A stretch of 50,817 nt of DNA from Bacillota bacterium (GCA_021769885.1 JAETSA010000017.1:1-50817); one strand, 5' to 3'. Numbered from the stretch's first letter, positions 33,670-43,478 are shown. Made by a program: numbers and translations. The notes: a model not told the origin generated them from the letters alone.

Positions 33670-34225
33670 TTGCGGGGGGGCGTAGAGCGGTGTTTTACGC
33701 ATACCGTAGGGACAGCCCTTGCGGCTGTCCGTTTTTTCCACAGCACAAGGTATAATGGATTCGCAAATCGTAGGGGTCGGCGACCTCGACGACCCGCGGG
33801 CGCGCAATGCGCGCCCCTACGATGTAGGGAACGACCTCTGTGTCGTTCCGTGGGGGTTCGCACGGGCGGATGAGGGTGCGGGTGTCCAGTGGACACCTCT
33901 AAGCGAAGCTTAGAAGCACCGACCGAGCCGGCAGGCGAGAACGCCGCCCCTACGTGGTTGCGGGTCATCGTTAGATTTTCGCGAAATCCAACCGTGCTCG
34001 GGCGCTTCGTGAAGCGCCCCTACGGGGTGTGCATCACCGTTTCGTTTACGCGAATTGCAAGGTTGCTCGGGCGGGCGTGGAAGGTCTCGCCTGCCGGCTC
34101 GGTCGGTGCTTTTGAATACTTTGTATTCAAAGGTCTCCACTGGAGACCCGCACCCCGCCCCTACGGGTGGTGCTTCACCGTGGTTTTGCTCGGGCGCTTC
34201 GTGAAGCGCCCCTACGGGGTGTGTG
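33670..34225. repeat. Large intergenic repeat block
   Basis: About 550 bases of cassettes: GGGACAGCCCTTGCGGCTGTCC (33711), GGTCGGCGACCTCGACGACC, GCGCGCAATGCGCGCCCC, GAACGACCTCTGTGTCGTTC, the GTGTCCAGTGGACAC unit (33878-33955), GGGCGCTTCGTGAAGCGCCC twice, and the GGTCTCGCCTGCCGG...GTCTCCACTGGAGAC unit (34072-34165), which is nearly the same as 18530-18625. Open frames here are by-products of the repeats. Confidence 0.9.
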
Positions 34226-34230
34226 CATCC

Positions 34231-34277
34231 AAAAAACGCGGGGGAATTTTTCTGCTTTGAAAATTCCCCCGCATTTT
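34231..34277 (-). terminator. Terminator after minD
   Basis: A 13-bp perfect stem GCGGGGGAATTTT/AAAATTCCCCCGC has T runs on both outer sides (GTTTTTTGG on the minus strand). It ends the mre-min cluster and would also work for plus-strand transcripts. Confidence 0.9.
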
Positions 34278-34290
34278 TATATTTGTTTTT

Positions 34291-35019
34291 TTACAATTTC
34301 CGCACCGAGAACGGCACGTTTTCGCCCAACAGGCGGGCAGCAATGCGGTTGAAGGCCGCCGCGGTCCGTGAAGATATATCTCTGCCGCACGGCAATACGC
34401 GCAAGCCTGCATCCTCGGGCACGGCACCCAAAAAGCGGATACCCGTTTCGTCAATCATATCATCTGCACAAAGATTTACGCCGTCCCGCACAGCCGAAAC
34501 GCTGTAGCGGTTCAAAAGCAGGCGAAGCCGTTCGGGCGGGAGCGTTTGCCAAAGCATTTCCGCCGTTTTTGCCGCCGCGCGGGCAGACACGCTGTCGGGC
34601 GTGGCGACCACCAGTGCCGCATCGCTCGCTTTCGCGAGTGTCGGCACAATGCCGTCCGTACCCGCACCCGCATCCAAAAAGCAAAAGTCAAAATCAATTG
34701 CCGCTTTTGCAAGCATTTTTGAAAAATCCTCTGCCGTAGGCGGCGTTTCTAATGCGGCAGGCGGAATCAGCAAAGAAAACTCGCCTGTTGCATCTGTCAA
34801 CAGTGCATCCAACAGCGTGCAGTTTTCCGAAAGGACATCCTGCCACGTGTAAACCGCCGACTGCCCGAGACCCGTCAGCAAATCCAGCGAGCGAAGCCCC
34901 ACATCGCAATCCATCAGCAAAACGGATTTTCCGCGTGCACAAAGTGCCCGCGCGATACAGACGGACAAGGTGGATTTTCCCACGCCGCCTTTGCCCGAAC
35001 AAATCAAATACCGTTTCAT
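34291..35019 (-). CDS. minD: MinD/ParA-family ATPase
   Basis: A 242-aa deviant Walker A ATPase: CSGKGGVGKST at residues 8-18, then LLMDCDVGLRSLDLL and FCFLDAGAGTDG (Walker B-like). It ends ENVPFSVRKL, a short basic-hydrophobic tail that could serve as a weak membrane-targeting helix. Its place behind mreBCD and PBP2 is the classical mre-min arrangement, so a septum-placement MinD is the best call. No minC or minE is adjacent, and sequence identity to typical MinD (about 265 aa) appears low, so a FlhG- or ParA-like role remains possible. Confidence 0.8.
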   Translation of the reverse strand: MKRYLICSGKGGVGKSTLSVCIARALCARGKSVLLMDCDVGLRSLDLLTGLGQSAVYTWQDVLSENCTLLDALLTDATGEFSLLIPPAALETPPTAEDFSKMLAKAAIDFDFCFLDAGAGTDGIVPTLAKASDAALVVATPDSVSARAAAKTAEMLWQTLPPERLRLLLNRYSVSAVRDGVNLCADDMIDETGIRFLGAVPEDAGLRVLPCGRDISSRTAAAFNRIAARLLGENVPFSVRKL

Positions 35020-35034
35020 TCTGTCCCCCGTGTG

Positions 35035-37146
35035 TTAATTTAAAATTGTATTATAACCGTCGTCTGCGGCGAAATCCCCCGTCGCCGTAAAGTACGCTTT
35101 ATAAATATCCGCCATCAAAACGGCAGTCGCAGAACCGCTGTTCAAATTCTCAATCGCAATCGCGACGGCGATTTCCGGGTCATCATAGGGCGCAAAGGAA
35201 ATCATAAAACCGTTCAGGCCCTCGACAATATCGCCGCCGACCTTAGCTTTGGATTCTGCCGTACCTGTTTTTGCCGCGACCCGCACGGGCAAATCCTTGA
35301 ATGCAGACAGGCGCGAGCCGAGGCGGAGCATACCCTCTTTGACAATACGGATGCTGTCTGCGGAAACGCCAAGCTCATTGACGACCGTACCTGTGTTTTC
35401 GAGCACCGTTTCCGAATAATCGCCGCTCTTGATGCTCTTGACGAAATGCGCCTGATAATGCGTGCCGCCGTTGGCGATGGTTGCCGCATAATTCGCCAGC
35501 TGAATCGGCGTGAACAGGTTATCGGACTGCCCGATTGCCGCCTGTACCGTATCGCCGGGATACCAAATGCCGCCGTGTGCCTCGCGGTAGGAGATGCTCG
35601 CGAGCACGCCTGTGGATTCGGGAATCTCGACCCCTGTTTTCTGCCCGAGCCCAAAGCGCGTGCAGTAATCGTTCATTTTGTTGATACCGAGCAGTCTGCC
35701 CGTCTCATAAAAATAGATATTGCAGGACTGGTTCAGTGCCTCTTTTACATCGATACTGCCGTGATAGCCCAAGCATTTGAACGGCGTATCGGGAAATTGC
35801 GTGTACACGTGGGTACAGCGGATATGCGTACTTTCGGTGATGATGCCCTCTTCCAAGCCTGCCACGGCTATGGCGGGCTTCAGCGTGGAACCGGGTTCAT
35901 AGGTGGACATCAGCGCACGGTTCCAAAGCGGCGAGGATTTATCCGCCGCCAGCGTACTGTAATCCTCATAATACGTTGTCAGATTGTAGCTCGGATAGGT
36001 CGCGCAGGCGAGCACCGCGCCCGATTTGACATCTATAACCACCGCCGAACCGACCGCGGGAATCGACTCCTTATCGCGGTAATTCTGAATGAACCGCCCG
36101 AGCGCGTCCTGCACCTGTTTTTGAAATACGGAATCAATCGTCAGAATGACTGCGTCGCCGTCCTTCGGGGCGGTCGTCAGCTCCGAGGTCTTGTTGCCGT
36201 CGGAATCTGTTGTCGTGGTCATAATGCCGTTCGTGCCGCGCAGATAAGATTCCATCGCACTTTCAATGCCGAATTTGCCGATGGTGTCATCCATCGAATA
36301 CGCACGCAGAGAAAGGGTTTGCTTTTCCTGCGCGGTCAGATTCGGATTTGCGCTTTCTGTGTCAAACGCCTCTTTTTTGGCGTTATATTCCTCGGCGTTC
36401 AGCTTGCCGACCACGCCTAAAATATGCGGTGCAATCGTACCATCGGTATATTTGCGCTTCGAAGTGACGCGCACGTCTACCCCTGCGTACAGCGCACTGT
36501 TTTCCTTGATTTTCGCCGCCAACGAACCGGGTACATCATCGGCAAAGGTATAGGGATTCGCGGCGGAGAACGCGACACGCTTTAAGGCATAGCAAACCGA
36601 CGCGATTTTGCGCGCATCCTCTTTGGAATAATTTTGCAGGCTGAATTTTTCAATCAAACCGTCAAAGCAGTTTTGCGCCGTTGCGTAGGCGTTCAGATGC
36701 AAAACATCACGCGATTTCAAAAACGCAATATCGGATTCGGCGTTTTCTTTATACTGAATGTTGCCATTCACATCAAATACAAGCGGCAAATCGTCGTTCC
36801 ACGCGACGCCCTCCTCTTCGGTCAGGTGAATGAGCGCGCACAGGATTTCGTTGCGTTTGCCCTGTTCCGAGGTAGACGGAAAATAAGAGGCATCCAAAAC
36901 AATAGAGCTTATTTGCTCGTTCACGACCAACGGTACACCGTTGCAGTCAAGAATTTCGCCGCGTGCCGCCTCAACGGTGGTATCCACCGAACGCAAGGCG
37001 ACCTTTTGGGTGGAATACTCCGCCGCGTTGACCACCTGAATGCGGAACAAATCAATAAAAAATGCAGAGAAAAACACAGCGGCGGCTACAAAAAATGCCG
37101 TGGAACGGAATTTTAAGCTTTTGCTGTTTCTTTGTTTTTCGTTCAT
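35035..37146 (-). CDS. mrdA: Penicillin-binding protein 2 (elongation transpeptidase)
   Basis: A 703-aa class B penicillin-binding protein with an N-terminal membrane helix (about 18-38), a PBP dimer domain with ARGEILDCNGVPLVVN, and a transpeptidase domain. The active-site Ser is in STLK (EPGSTLKPA), the second motif is SCN (NQSCNIYFYETG), and the third is KTG (AAKTGTAES). The context after mreBCD indicates peptidoglycan cross-linking for lateral wall growth. The ATG at 37146 is chosen because the membrane helix follows at the normal distance; upstream in-frame residues come from repeat DNA. It is 15 bases before minD. Confidence 0.93.
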   Translation of the reverse strand: MNEKQRNSKSLKFRSTAFFVAAAVFFSAFFIDLFRIQVVNAAEYSTQKVALRSVDTTVEAARGEILDCNGVPLVVNEQISSIVLDASYFPSTSEQGKRNEILCALIHLTEEEGVAWNDDLPLVFDVNGNIQYKENAESDIAFLKSRDVLHLNAYATAQNCFDGLIEKFSLQNYSKEDARKIASVCYALKRVAFSAANPYTFADDVPGSLAAKIKENSALYAGVDVRVTSKRKYTDGTIAPHILGVVGKLNAEEYNAKKEAFDTESANPNLTAQEKQTLSLRAYSMDDTIGKFGIESAMESYLRGTNGIMTTTTDSDGNKTSELTTAPKDGDAVILTIDSVFQKQVQDALGRFIQNYRDKESIPAVGSAVVIDVKSGAVLACATYPSYNLTTYYEDYSTLAADKSSPLWNRALMSTYEPGSTLKPAIAVAGLEEGIITESTHIRCTHVYTQFPDTPFKCLGYHGSIDVKEALNQSCNIYFYETGRLLGINKMNDYCTRFGLGQKTGVEIPESTGVLASISYREAHGGIWYPGDTVQAAIGQSDNLFTPIQLANYAATIANGGTHYQAHFVKSIKSGDYSETVLENTGTVVNELGVSADSIRIVKEGMLRLGSRLSAFKDLPVRVAAKTGTAESKAKVGGDIVEGLNGFMISFAPYDDPEIAVAIAIENLNSGSATAVLMADIYKAYFTATGDFAADDGYNTILN

Positions 37147-37189
37147 ATGGTCACCGCCTTTTTCGTTCGTATAAAAAGAAGATGGGATT

Positions 37190-37586
37190 TGGGATTTTGT
37201 GTGCAGAATCGCACCTTGTTCGGACGCGCAATGCACGCCCTACAAGGCAGTGCGTTATTGCACACACCGTAGGGACAGCCCTCGCGGCTGTCCGTTTTTA
37301 CAGCACAATGTAAATTGGATTTGTGCGTAGGGGACGACCTCAGTGTCGTTCCGTAAGATTTGCGCGAATTTTACAGGCGCGCGATGCACGCCCCTACGGT
37401 CTGTCTTGTCATTCTGAGCGCAGCGAAGAATCTCACATCGCACAGCGCAATGTGAATTTGATTCGCGCGTAGGGACGGACATCCTTGTCCGTCCGCGGGG
37501 CGCCGAGTCGTCGCCCCCTACGGATTGTGCATCACCGTTGGATTTGGCAGATTCAACGGGTCACCGAGTCGGCGACCCCCACAATA
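37190..37586. repeat. Repeat block splitting mreD from mrdA
   Basis: About 400 bases of palindromic cassettes (GGGACAGCCCTCGCGGCTGTCC, GACGACCTCAGTGTCGTTC, GGGACGGACATCCTTGTCCGTCC, GGGTCACCGAGTCGGCGACCC) lie between two genes normally a few bases apart. No promoter with good spacing was found inside, so read-through is presumably needed for mrdA-minD expression. Confidence 0.85.
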
Positions 37587-38105
37587 TTATCTTCGCAGCT
37601 TCGTGCGGTTCATCACGGCGCGCACCAGCAGGTAAATCACGGGGGTGAACAAAACGGAAAATACCGCCGACGGCAGATAGTACCGCACAAACAGCCAGCC
37701 TGCGCTGTCCACGCCCTCGGCAAGCACAAAAAATACGATATACAAAGAAATATATAACAAATGCGCTATGCCGTTCAGCAATAATGCCGTTACAAGATTG
37801 TTGCGCATAATTGTGTTAATCAAAATGCCGCACGCCGCACCGATTGCCATAAACAAAAGCGCGTGGAAACCATCGCCCGTCGGCGACATAAAATCCCACA
37901 GCGCCCCCGCAAACAGACCGAATGCCGCGCCTGCGGTTTCGCGCTCGAACAGCCCCAAGCATACGGTAAAGGTCAATAAAAACCACGCGCGCACGCCGAA
38001 AATCTCCAGCGTACCGCCCACGGCGCTCTGCACAAGATACGCCGCCAATATAAGAAGTGCAAAAATGCCGCGCCGCACAAGCAGAATCTTTGTTTGTCTA
38101 CGCAT
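37587..38105 (-). CDS. mreD: Rod shape-determining protein MreD
   Basis: A 172-aa integral membrane protein with five or six helices. The FERETAGAAFGLFAGALWDF segment, including the Gly-rich AGALWD motif, is characteristic of MreD. It links MreC and MreB in the elongasome. The ATG at 38105 overlaps the mreC stop (ATGCGTAG), with GAGGG 9 bases upstream. Confidence 0.92.
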   Translation of the reverse strand: MRRQTKILLVRRGIFALLILAAYLVQSAVGGTLEIFGVRAWFLLTFTVCLGLFERETAGAAFGLFAGALWDFMSPTGDGFHALLFMAIGAACGILINTIMRNNLVTALLLNGIAHLLYISLYIVFFVLAEGVDSAGWLFVRYYLPSAVFSVLFTPVIYLLVRAVMNRTKLRR

Positions 38106-38943
38106 CGCCTTTGCCCTCAAAATCTGTAATTACAAATGCGTCCTGCACTTCGGCGATTTCGATTTCAGGCTGAATTTCGGCATAATACGAAATATCGCCC
38201 TCTTCTTTCTCGACGGTGGTAACCGTACCGATAATCAGTCCGCGCGGATACACGCCGCCCACGCCCGAGGTGCACACAATGCCGCCGGGTGCAACCGCCG
38301 TCGCGCGCGAAAGCCCCGACAGCTTAATTTTGCCCGCTACGCCGAGCTTTGCCGTCGTGCCTGTATAGCCTGTTTCGCCTGTGCGGATTTCATATGCCGC
38401 CGCGCTGACCTTCGGGTCGCAAACGGAAAGCACCGTGCACGCGGTCGGCGTGACCTCAGACACAAGTCCAATCAGATATTCGCCGCTGATGACGGGGTCA
38501 CCGACGGAAACGCCGTCCGTCGCGCCGCAGTTCAGCACAAATGAGCCAAACACATCCGCAGAATCCCGCCCGATGACCGTACCTGTGACAAACTGAAAAT
38601 CGGGATTCTTCTCTTTTACGCCCAAGAATTTCTCATAGCTTGCAACCTGCTTTTGCAGTTTTTCGTAATCGACCAGCTTGCTTTGATATTCCGCGACCTG
38701 CTGTTCCAGCTCCTCGACGCGGTCTTTGTAGGCATCGGCAGAGATAAATCCGCCCTTAAAGTCATCGAATTTTGACGCTATGTATGCGCCGCCGCGCTGT
38801 AACGGGGAAAACACCGTCCCGAGCGCAGAGGTCAGCGGAGATGTGCCGTCGGCAGTCGCCGCAGCAGCAATCACGCACGCGAGCAGCACAACCGCCACCG
38901 CGAGCAGTATTTTAAAGCTTGTACTTTTAAAATAGTTTTTCAT
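38098..38943 (-). CDS. mreC: Rod shape-determining protein MreC
   Basis: A 281-aa bitopic protein: short cytoplasmic tail, one membrane helix (10-30), a coiled coil (about 68-108: YKDRVEELEQQVAEYQSKL) and the double beta-barrel periplasmic domain (FVTGTVIGRD, GSFVLNCGATDGVSVGDPV, GGIVCTSGVGGVYPRGLIIG in parts). It is the scaffold connecting MreB filaments to wall enzymes. Length is typical. Confidence 0.95.
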   Translation of the reverse strand: MKNYFKSTSFKILLAVAVVLLACVIAAAATADGTSPLTSALGTVFSPLQRGGAYIASKFDDFKGGFISADAYKDRVEELEQQVAEYQSKLVDYEKLQKQVASYEKFLGVKEKNPDFQFVTGTVIGRDSADVFGSFVLNCGATDGVSVGDPVISGEYLIGLVSEVTPTACTVLSVCDPKVSAAAYEIRTGETGYTGTTAKLGVAGKIKLSGLSRATAVAPGGIVCTSGVGGVYPRGLIIGTVTTVEKEEGDISYYAEIQPEIEIAEVQDAFVITDFEGKGDA

Positions 38944-38984
38944 AATCGTTTAAACTCGCTGACTTCTGATTTTCATTCATAGGA

Positions 38985-39300
38985 AATGCACGGTGCGCGC
39001 ACGCTACGGGTTGGTGTAGGGCGGGGAAGATTTCCCTATTAGGGAAAATGTCGCGAAGCGACAAAAGGGTAATGGCGTAGCCGTAACTTGCTCCCGCCAC
39101 AGGCTTGTGTAAAATCCAACCTTGCTCGGGCGCTTCGTGAAGCGCCCCTACGGAGTTGACGCGTCGTTTTACATATCGTAGGGACAGCCCGGGCTCGCTG
39201 TCCGTTTTCGGGGCAGAATCCCTCCGTCACGGCTACGCCGTGCCACCTCCCTTTAACAAGGGAGGCATCCGACCCCTATAGTTTGTGCACCGCCGCTAAT
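38985..39300. repeat. Repeat block splitting mreB from mreC
   Basis: It carries an inverted copy of the TTTGTCGCTTCGCGACA module (39020-39090), a GGGCGCTTCGTGAAGCGCCCC hairpin, GGGACAGCCCGGGCTCGCTGTCC, and a short family B element (39221-39270, CCCTCCGTCACGGCTACGCCGTG...GGAGG). As with the other interruption of this cluster, no coding content is seen. Confidence 0.85.
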
Positions 39301-39311
39301 TTTGTGTGCAA

Positions 39312-40331
39312 TCAATCGTAACGCTTTTTGCCTGTAATATCCAAAATCTCGCCGCTCTCGAGGCATTTGCCCGTGCCGTCTACGACGCAGTCCAGCGGGT
39401 TTTCCGCCACGTGCACGGGGATTTTGGTTTCAATGGAAATCAGTCGGTCGAGTCCGCGCAGAAGTGCGCCGCCGCCTGTGAGCATAATGCCGCGGTCAAT
39501 GATATCCGCCGAAAGCTCGGGCGGGGTTTTCTCCAAGGTGGAGCGAATGGTATCCAGAATCTGGTTAACAGGGTCGGAAAGTGCTTCGCGCACCTCCTCC
39601 GAAGTGATTTCAATATTCTTCGGCAGACCGTCCAAAAGGTTTCTGCCCTTGACGTCCATCGCGCCCTCGCCGTCATACGGATATGCCGAGCCGATTTTAA
39701 TTTTGATATCCTCCGCCGTGCGCTCGCCGATGAGCAGGTTATGCTTTTTGCGGATGTAGGCAATAATCGCTTCGTCGAAATTGTCGCCCGCCACACGCGC
39801 GGACTGTGCGGTGACGATGTCGCCGAACGAAATGACCGCGACCTCGCTCGTACCGCCGCCGATATCCACGACCATCGAGCCGATTGCCTCGGAAACGGGC
39901 AGACCTGCACCGATTGCCGCCGCCATCGGTTCTTCAATCAAGCCGACATATTTTGCACCCGCGCTGCGTGCGGCATCGTGCACCGCTCTGCGCTCGACCT
40001 CGGTAACGCCCGAGGGAATGCAGATGAGCACCCGCGCTTTCGAGAACGGGGATTTGTTGATTGCCATACGGATAAACTCCTTCAGCATATCCGATGTGAT
40101 TTCGAAGTCCGCAATAACGCCGTCCTTCAAGGGACGAACCGCCGTGATGGAACCGGGCGTTCTGCCGATCATCTGTTTGGCCTTGTCGCCGACGGCGACC
40201 ACCTTTTGCGGGTATGCGCTCACGTCCACCGCCACAACGGACGGTTCGCGGATTACGATGCCCTTGCCTTTTACGAATACCAATGTATTCGCGGTACCCA
40301 AGTCGATACCGATGTCCTGTGAAAATATCAT
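39312..40331 (-). CDS. mreB: Rod shape-determining protein MreB
   Basis: A 339-aa actin-like ATPase. The phosphate 1 motif [36 protein letters not shown], the phosphate 2 motif [15 protein letters not shown], and the adenosine motif [14 protein letters not shown]-type segment ([13 protein letters not shown]) are present. It organises lateral wall synthesis. The ATG at 40331 has AAAAAGGAG 7 bases upstream; about 23 in-frame upstream residues are not conserved. Confidence 0.98.
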   Translation of the reverse strand: MIFSQDIGIDLGTANTLVFVKGKGIVIREPSVVAVDVSAYPQKVVAVGDKAKQMIGRTPGSITAVRPLKDGVIADFEITSDMLKEFIRMAINKSPFSKARVLICIPSGVTEVERRAVHDAARSAGAKYVGLIEEPMAAAIGAGLPVSEAIGSMVVDIGGGTSEVAVISFGDIVTAQSARVAGDNFDEAIIAYIRKKHNLLIGERTAEDIKIKIGSAYPYDGEGAMDVKGRNLLDGLPKNIEITSEEVREALSDPVNQILDTIRSTLEKTPPELSADIIDRGIMLTGGGALLRGLDRLISIETKIPVHVAENPLDCVVDGTGKCLESGEILDITGKKRYD

Positions 40332-40461
40332 TTTTTTGCTCCTTTTTCCGCCTCGTCCGAACACGCGGCGGCGCAAATTTAAACCGTTTTTGCACGGCAT
40401 TCTTTGTAATTTTTCGAAGCCGTGCCGCTATACAGCAGACATAATGCTCCAATATGCAATT

Positions 40462-40490
40462 ATTATACAGCATAGTTTTCCATTTCTCAA
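40462..40490 (-). promoter_or_regulatory. Promoter of the mreB cluster
   Basis: On the minus strand, TTGAGA (40490-40485) and a perfect TATAAT (40467-40462) are 17 bases apart. The leader to mreB is about 120 bases with no obvious structured element. Confidence 0.85.
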
Positions 40491-40539
40491 CCGAAAAATA
40501 GTTAAAACTTTATAAATTCTGTGTTTTATTTGTGTACAG

Positions 40540-41035
40540 AATGTAAATTTAATCCGCAAATCGTAGGGAACAACCTCTGTGTTGTTCCGCGAAATTTTGC
40601 ACAATATAAATTGGATTCGCAAATTGTAGGGGTCGCTGCCATCAGCGACCCGCGGGCGAACGCAGTTCGCCCCTACGGTTTGTGCGTAACCGTTTGCTTT
40701 GTGCGAAATTGAAATTTACTCGGGCGGATGAGGGTGCGGGTGTCCAGTGGACACCTCTAAGCGAAGTTTAGAAGCGCAACCGAGCCGGCAGGCGAGAAAC
40801 CCGCCCCTACGGGTTGTGCAACCTTTTCACAAAAAATAAGGGCGAAAGCTAATGCCCCCGCCTTTTCTCTCCCTCCGGCACGCGCAAAGCGCGTGCCACC
40901 TCCCTCATCAGAGGGAGGAAAATAAGGTTTTTCTATAATCCGCGGCGGGGGCAAGCTCCCGCCCTACCGATTGTTCCATTTACGCTGTTCTGTGAGACCC
41001 GCATCCCGCCCTGCCGATATTTGCATTTTCGTTTG
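40540..41035. repeat. Intergenic repeat block
   Basis: Cassettes include GAACAACCTCTGTGTTGTTCC, GGGTCGCTGCCATCAGCGACCC, GGGCGAACGCAGTTCGCCC, the GTGTCCAGTGGACAC unit (40735-40810, with AAGCGAAGTTT in place of AAGCGAAGCTT), and a family B element at 40858-40925 (CCCTCCGGCACGCGCAAAGCGCGTG). CGGCGGGGGCAAGCTCCCGCC follows. No gene. Confidence 0.88.
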
Positions 41036-41039
41036 CGCT

Positions 41040-42008
41040 TTATGCGTCCATACCGAGTTTTTTTGCGGCGCGGCGGGTAAAGAGCTCCCGCGCAAGCAGG
41101 CAGAAGGTGAAACCGAGCAATGCGCCCATGGTAACATCGGTCAAAAAGTGCTTACCCATAATCATCCGTGTAAAGCCGAGAAGCCACGTATAGCCCCACG
41201 AAAGCACGAAAAACAGGCGTTCTTTGTTTTTACAGCAGTCCAATGCGTCGCAAAGCGTCAAACTCAAAAAAGCTGCCGCGCCGCTTGCCGTATGCCCCGA
41301 GGGGAAGGACGAACCGCCGTTGCCGTGCATATACCACGGCGTGTAGAGATAAAAATTCGGATCATTGCAAATGGTGGGATCTATCATTTCGTGGAATCGT
41401 GTGCGCGCAACCAAATCTTTAACGGGGTCAATGGAAACGCGGTACAGAATCCCGAACACGATACCGCCGTAAGCGAGCGGCTTCAACTTTTTGAGCGTAT
41501 CGGGATTGCCCTTGCGCTTCACGAGATACGCCGCAAGCACATCGACAACCAAAATCGTCGTAACCAACAAAATCGTATACAGCGTGCTCTCCTTGACTTC
41601 GTCGGAAAACCACTGCTTCACGACATTGCGAATCAGCTTTTGCCACGAAAAATAACCGAGCACCAAAAATCCCACGCCGTAACCGAAGTCGGCAACGCGC
41701 AGAAGTGTCGCCCGTGCCTTTTCTGACAAACCGCCCTTTTTGCCGAGCTTTCGCTTGAAAAAGTCTATAACCGACACCGTTGTTTCGCACTCCCACGCAC
41801 GTGTAGCATACAAAACCGCCGCCGCAGGTCCCCAAAGCGCAAAGCGCGGCACTTCGCCGTATTTCTGCAAAAACAGCGCAAAGCCGTTTTCGGGGTTATA
41901 AAGCGCGCGGTCTATGCGCAAATCGTAAAACGTGCCGACCGCGAACAGCGCGAGCGTCAGCACATAAAAGCCGACAATCCAAAAAATACGTTCTTTCTTT
42001 TGCATCAT
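41040..42008 (-). CDS. PAP2-family membrane phosphatase
   Basis: A 322-aa polytopic protein with about seven helices. The PAP2 motifs are KDLVARTR (motif 1 region, RP replaced by RT-R), FPSGHTAS (motif 2, catalytic His), and TRMIMGKHFLTDV (motif 3: SRxxxxxHxxxD with Thr for Ser). Such enzymes dephosphorylate lipid phosphates such as undecaprenyl pyrophosphate or phosphatidic acid at the outer face. It follows the small membrane-protein gene by 17 bases and AGGGGG precedes the ATG. Substrate not determined. Confidence 0.9.
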   Translation of the reverse strand: MMQKKERIFWIVGFYVLTLALFAVGTFYDLRIDRALYNPENGFALFLQKYGEVPRFALWGPAAAVLYATRAWECETTVSVIDFFKRKLGKKGGLSEKARATLLRVADFGYGVGFLVLGYFSWQKLIRNVVKQWFSDEVKESTLYTILLVTTILVVDVLAAYLVKRKGNPDTLKKLKPLAYGGIVFGILYRVSIDPVKDLVARTRFHEMIDPTICNDPNFYLYTPWYMHGNGGSSFPSGHTASGAAAFLSLTLCDALDCCKNKERLFFVLSWGYTWLLGFTRMIMGKHFLTDVTMGALLGFTFCLLARELFTRRAAKKLGMDA

Positions 42009-42025
42009 ATGCGTGTGCCCCCTGT

Positions 42026-42685
42026 TTATTTTGTAACCGCTTCCGCTTCATCCTCAGACGATGCGGTATACTCCATTTCGCCCTTAAAGAAACTGCGGAT
42101 GCGTTCTTTTGAGAAATAGGCACGATTCTCGTGCAGTTTGTGCATTTGAAACAAAATACAGCCGAGATACCCCGCGACAATATCGCCCATCGTATCGGAA
42201 TTGCCGTGCTGTACGCCCATATGCATCACGCAGTCTGTGAGAAACTCTATAATCTCCCACGCGCCCGCGCAGGTGCAGGAAAACAGCCCTGCAAACAGGA
42301 TAATGATAAACGGTTCGCGCGGCACGCTCAGACGTTTGAACAGCCATTCGCCGATATACACGCCGATGTAGCCGAGAATCAAGCCGCTGATGAAATGCAC
42401 CACGCGGTCATAGCCGGGGAATTTGTCATACAACTTCAAAATCGACCCCGCCGCCGCAGACAGCGTAAACAGGTTCACCATTAAATAGGTGCCGACAGGA
42501 AAGCGGCACAGCAGAATCCCGAGCGCCACAATCGCAAGCTCCATACCGATCATATCGAACAGCTCGGCATTCGGCGGCGCGCAAAGGGAGAATATCAAAA
42601 TCACCAAGGACGCCCCGAGCGAAATACCCAAACGCCGCAGTGTTTCAATCTTAGTGCCTTTCCAGTCGGATAATGTAACTTTCAT
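42026..42685 (-). CDS. Integral membrane protein, DUF2238/YjdF-like
   Basis: A 219-aa protein with six or so membrane helices. YDRVVHFISGLILGYIG, GAWEIIEFLTD and DTMGDIVAGYLG are the conserved charged motifs of the YjdF/DUF2238 family, placing His, Glu and Asp residues in or near the membrane. The hydrophilic ends are short. Function unknown in the family. The ATG at 42685 begins MKVTLSDW after AAAGGCAG. It lies between Nudix and PAP2 genes, probably one transcript. Confidence 0.8.
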   Translation of the reverse strand: MKVTLSDWKGTKIETLRRLGISLGASLVILIFSLCAPPNAELFDMIGMELAIVALGILLCRFPVGTYLMVNLFTLSAAAGSILKLYDKFPGYDRVVHFISGLILGYIGVYIGEWLFKRLSVPREPFIIILFAGLFSCTCAGAWEIIEFLTDCVMHMGVQHGNSDTMGDIVAGYLGCILFQMHKLHENRAYFSKERIRSFFKGEMEYTASSEDEAEAVTK

Positions 42686-42707
42686 AAAAATCTGCCTTTC
42701 TGCAAAA

Positions 42708-43193
42708 TTAAATGCTATGTAAATATGCACGCATCGCGGTGTATTCCCGCAAATACGCGCCGTATTTGTCTTTATCGGTCGCCGTATACGCCGCATAATC
42801 GCGGACAATGTTCAGGAAGTCCTGTACACCGACCCACTGCGGTGCAAGCCCGCGCTCGATTTCAACGGACGTGCGGTTTAAATTTCCTTTTCCTATGATT
42901 TCACACACAAAATAGTGGCTTACATATTTATATTCTTGATAGTATTCGTTTAAGGTCAAAAATTGCTTTGTCGGCTTGACGATGTATCCCGTTTCTTCGA
43001 GGACTTCCCGTGCACAGCAAGCTTGCAGGGTTTCGCCTGCCTCGAGCCCGCCGCCGGGCAGCTGCCAAAAGTCCGTTTTTTCTTCGCGGCAAGCCAACAG
43101 CTGTTCGCCCTGCATTACAACGCCCCGACAGCCGATGCGGGTTTTTGTATGCGTTTCCAGGCGGTTTTCACCGAGAATTTCCAGTTGGTGCAT
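42708..43193 (-). CDS. Nudix hydrolase
   Basis: A 161-aa Nudix pyrophosphohydrolase with a perfect Nudix box GX5EX7REUXEEXGU at residues 48-70 (G48, E54, R62-E63, E66-E67, G69). The fold extends through YVSHYFVCEI. Substrate cannot be read from the sequence. The start MHQLEILGEN follows AGGAGGC. It heads the Nudix-DUF2238-PAP2 group. Confidence 0.93.
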   Translation of the reverse strand: MHQLEILGENRLETHTKTRIGCRGVVMQGEQLLACREEKTDFWQLPGGGLEAGETLQACCAREVLEETGYIVKPTKQFLTLNEYYQEYKYVSHYFVCEIIGKGNLNRTSVEIERGLAPQWVGVQDFLNIVRDYAAYTATDKDKYGAYLREYTAMRAYLHSI

Positions 43194-43202
43194 AGGATGC
43201 CT

Positions 43203-43472
43203 CCTTTACGTAGGGAACGACCTTATGTGTCTTTCCGCGAGGTTTTACACAATTAAATTGGATTCGCAAATTGTAGGGGACGCTGCCTTCAGCGTCCCGC
43301 GGGCGAACACAGTTCGCCCCTACGCTTGGTACATTACAATCAGGTTTGCGCAAATTTGCAAGGTCGCTCGGGGCGATTCGTGAATCGCCCCTACGGGCGT
43401 AGGGAACGACCTCTGTGTCGTTCCGAAAATTTCATCACGCTTCGACGGGCGCGCAATGCACGCCCCTACTCC
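43203..43472. repeat. Intergenic repeat block
   Basis: Cassettes: GAACGACCTTATGTGTCTTTCC, GGGACGCTGCCTTCAGCGTCCC, GGGCGAACACAGTTCGCCC, GGGGCGATTCGTGAATCGCCCC, GAACGACCTCTGTGTCGTTCC, GGGCGCGCAATGCACGCCCC. No gene. Confidence 0.88.
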
Positions 43473-43478
43473 GCCTTA

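Noticed and set aside
33670-34225. CRISPR array
   Set aside because: Repeats are irregular in spacing, order and sequence, with no uniform spacers and no cas genes in the window.
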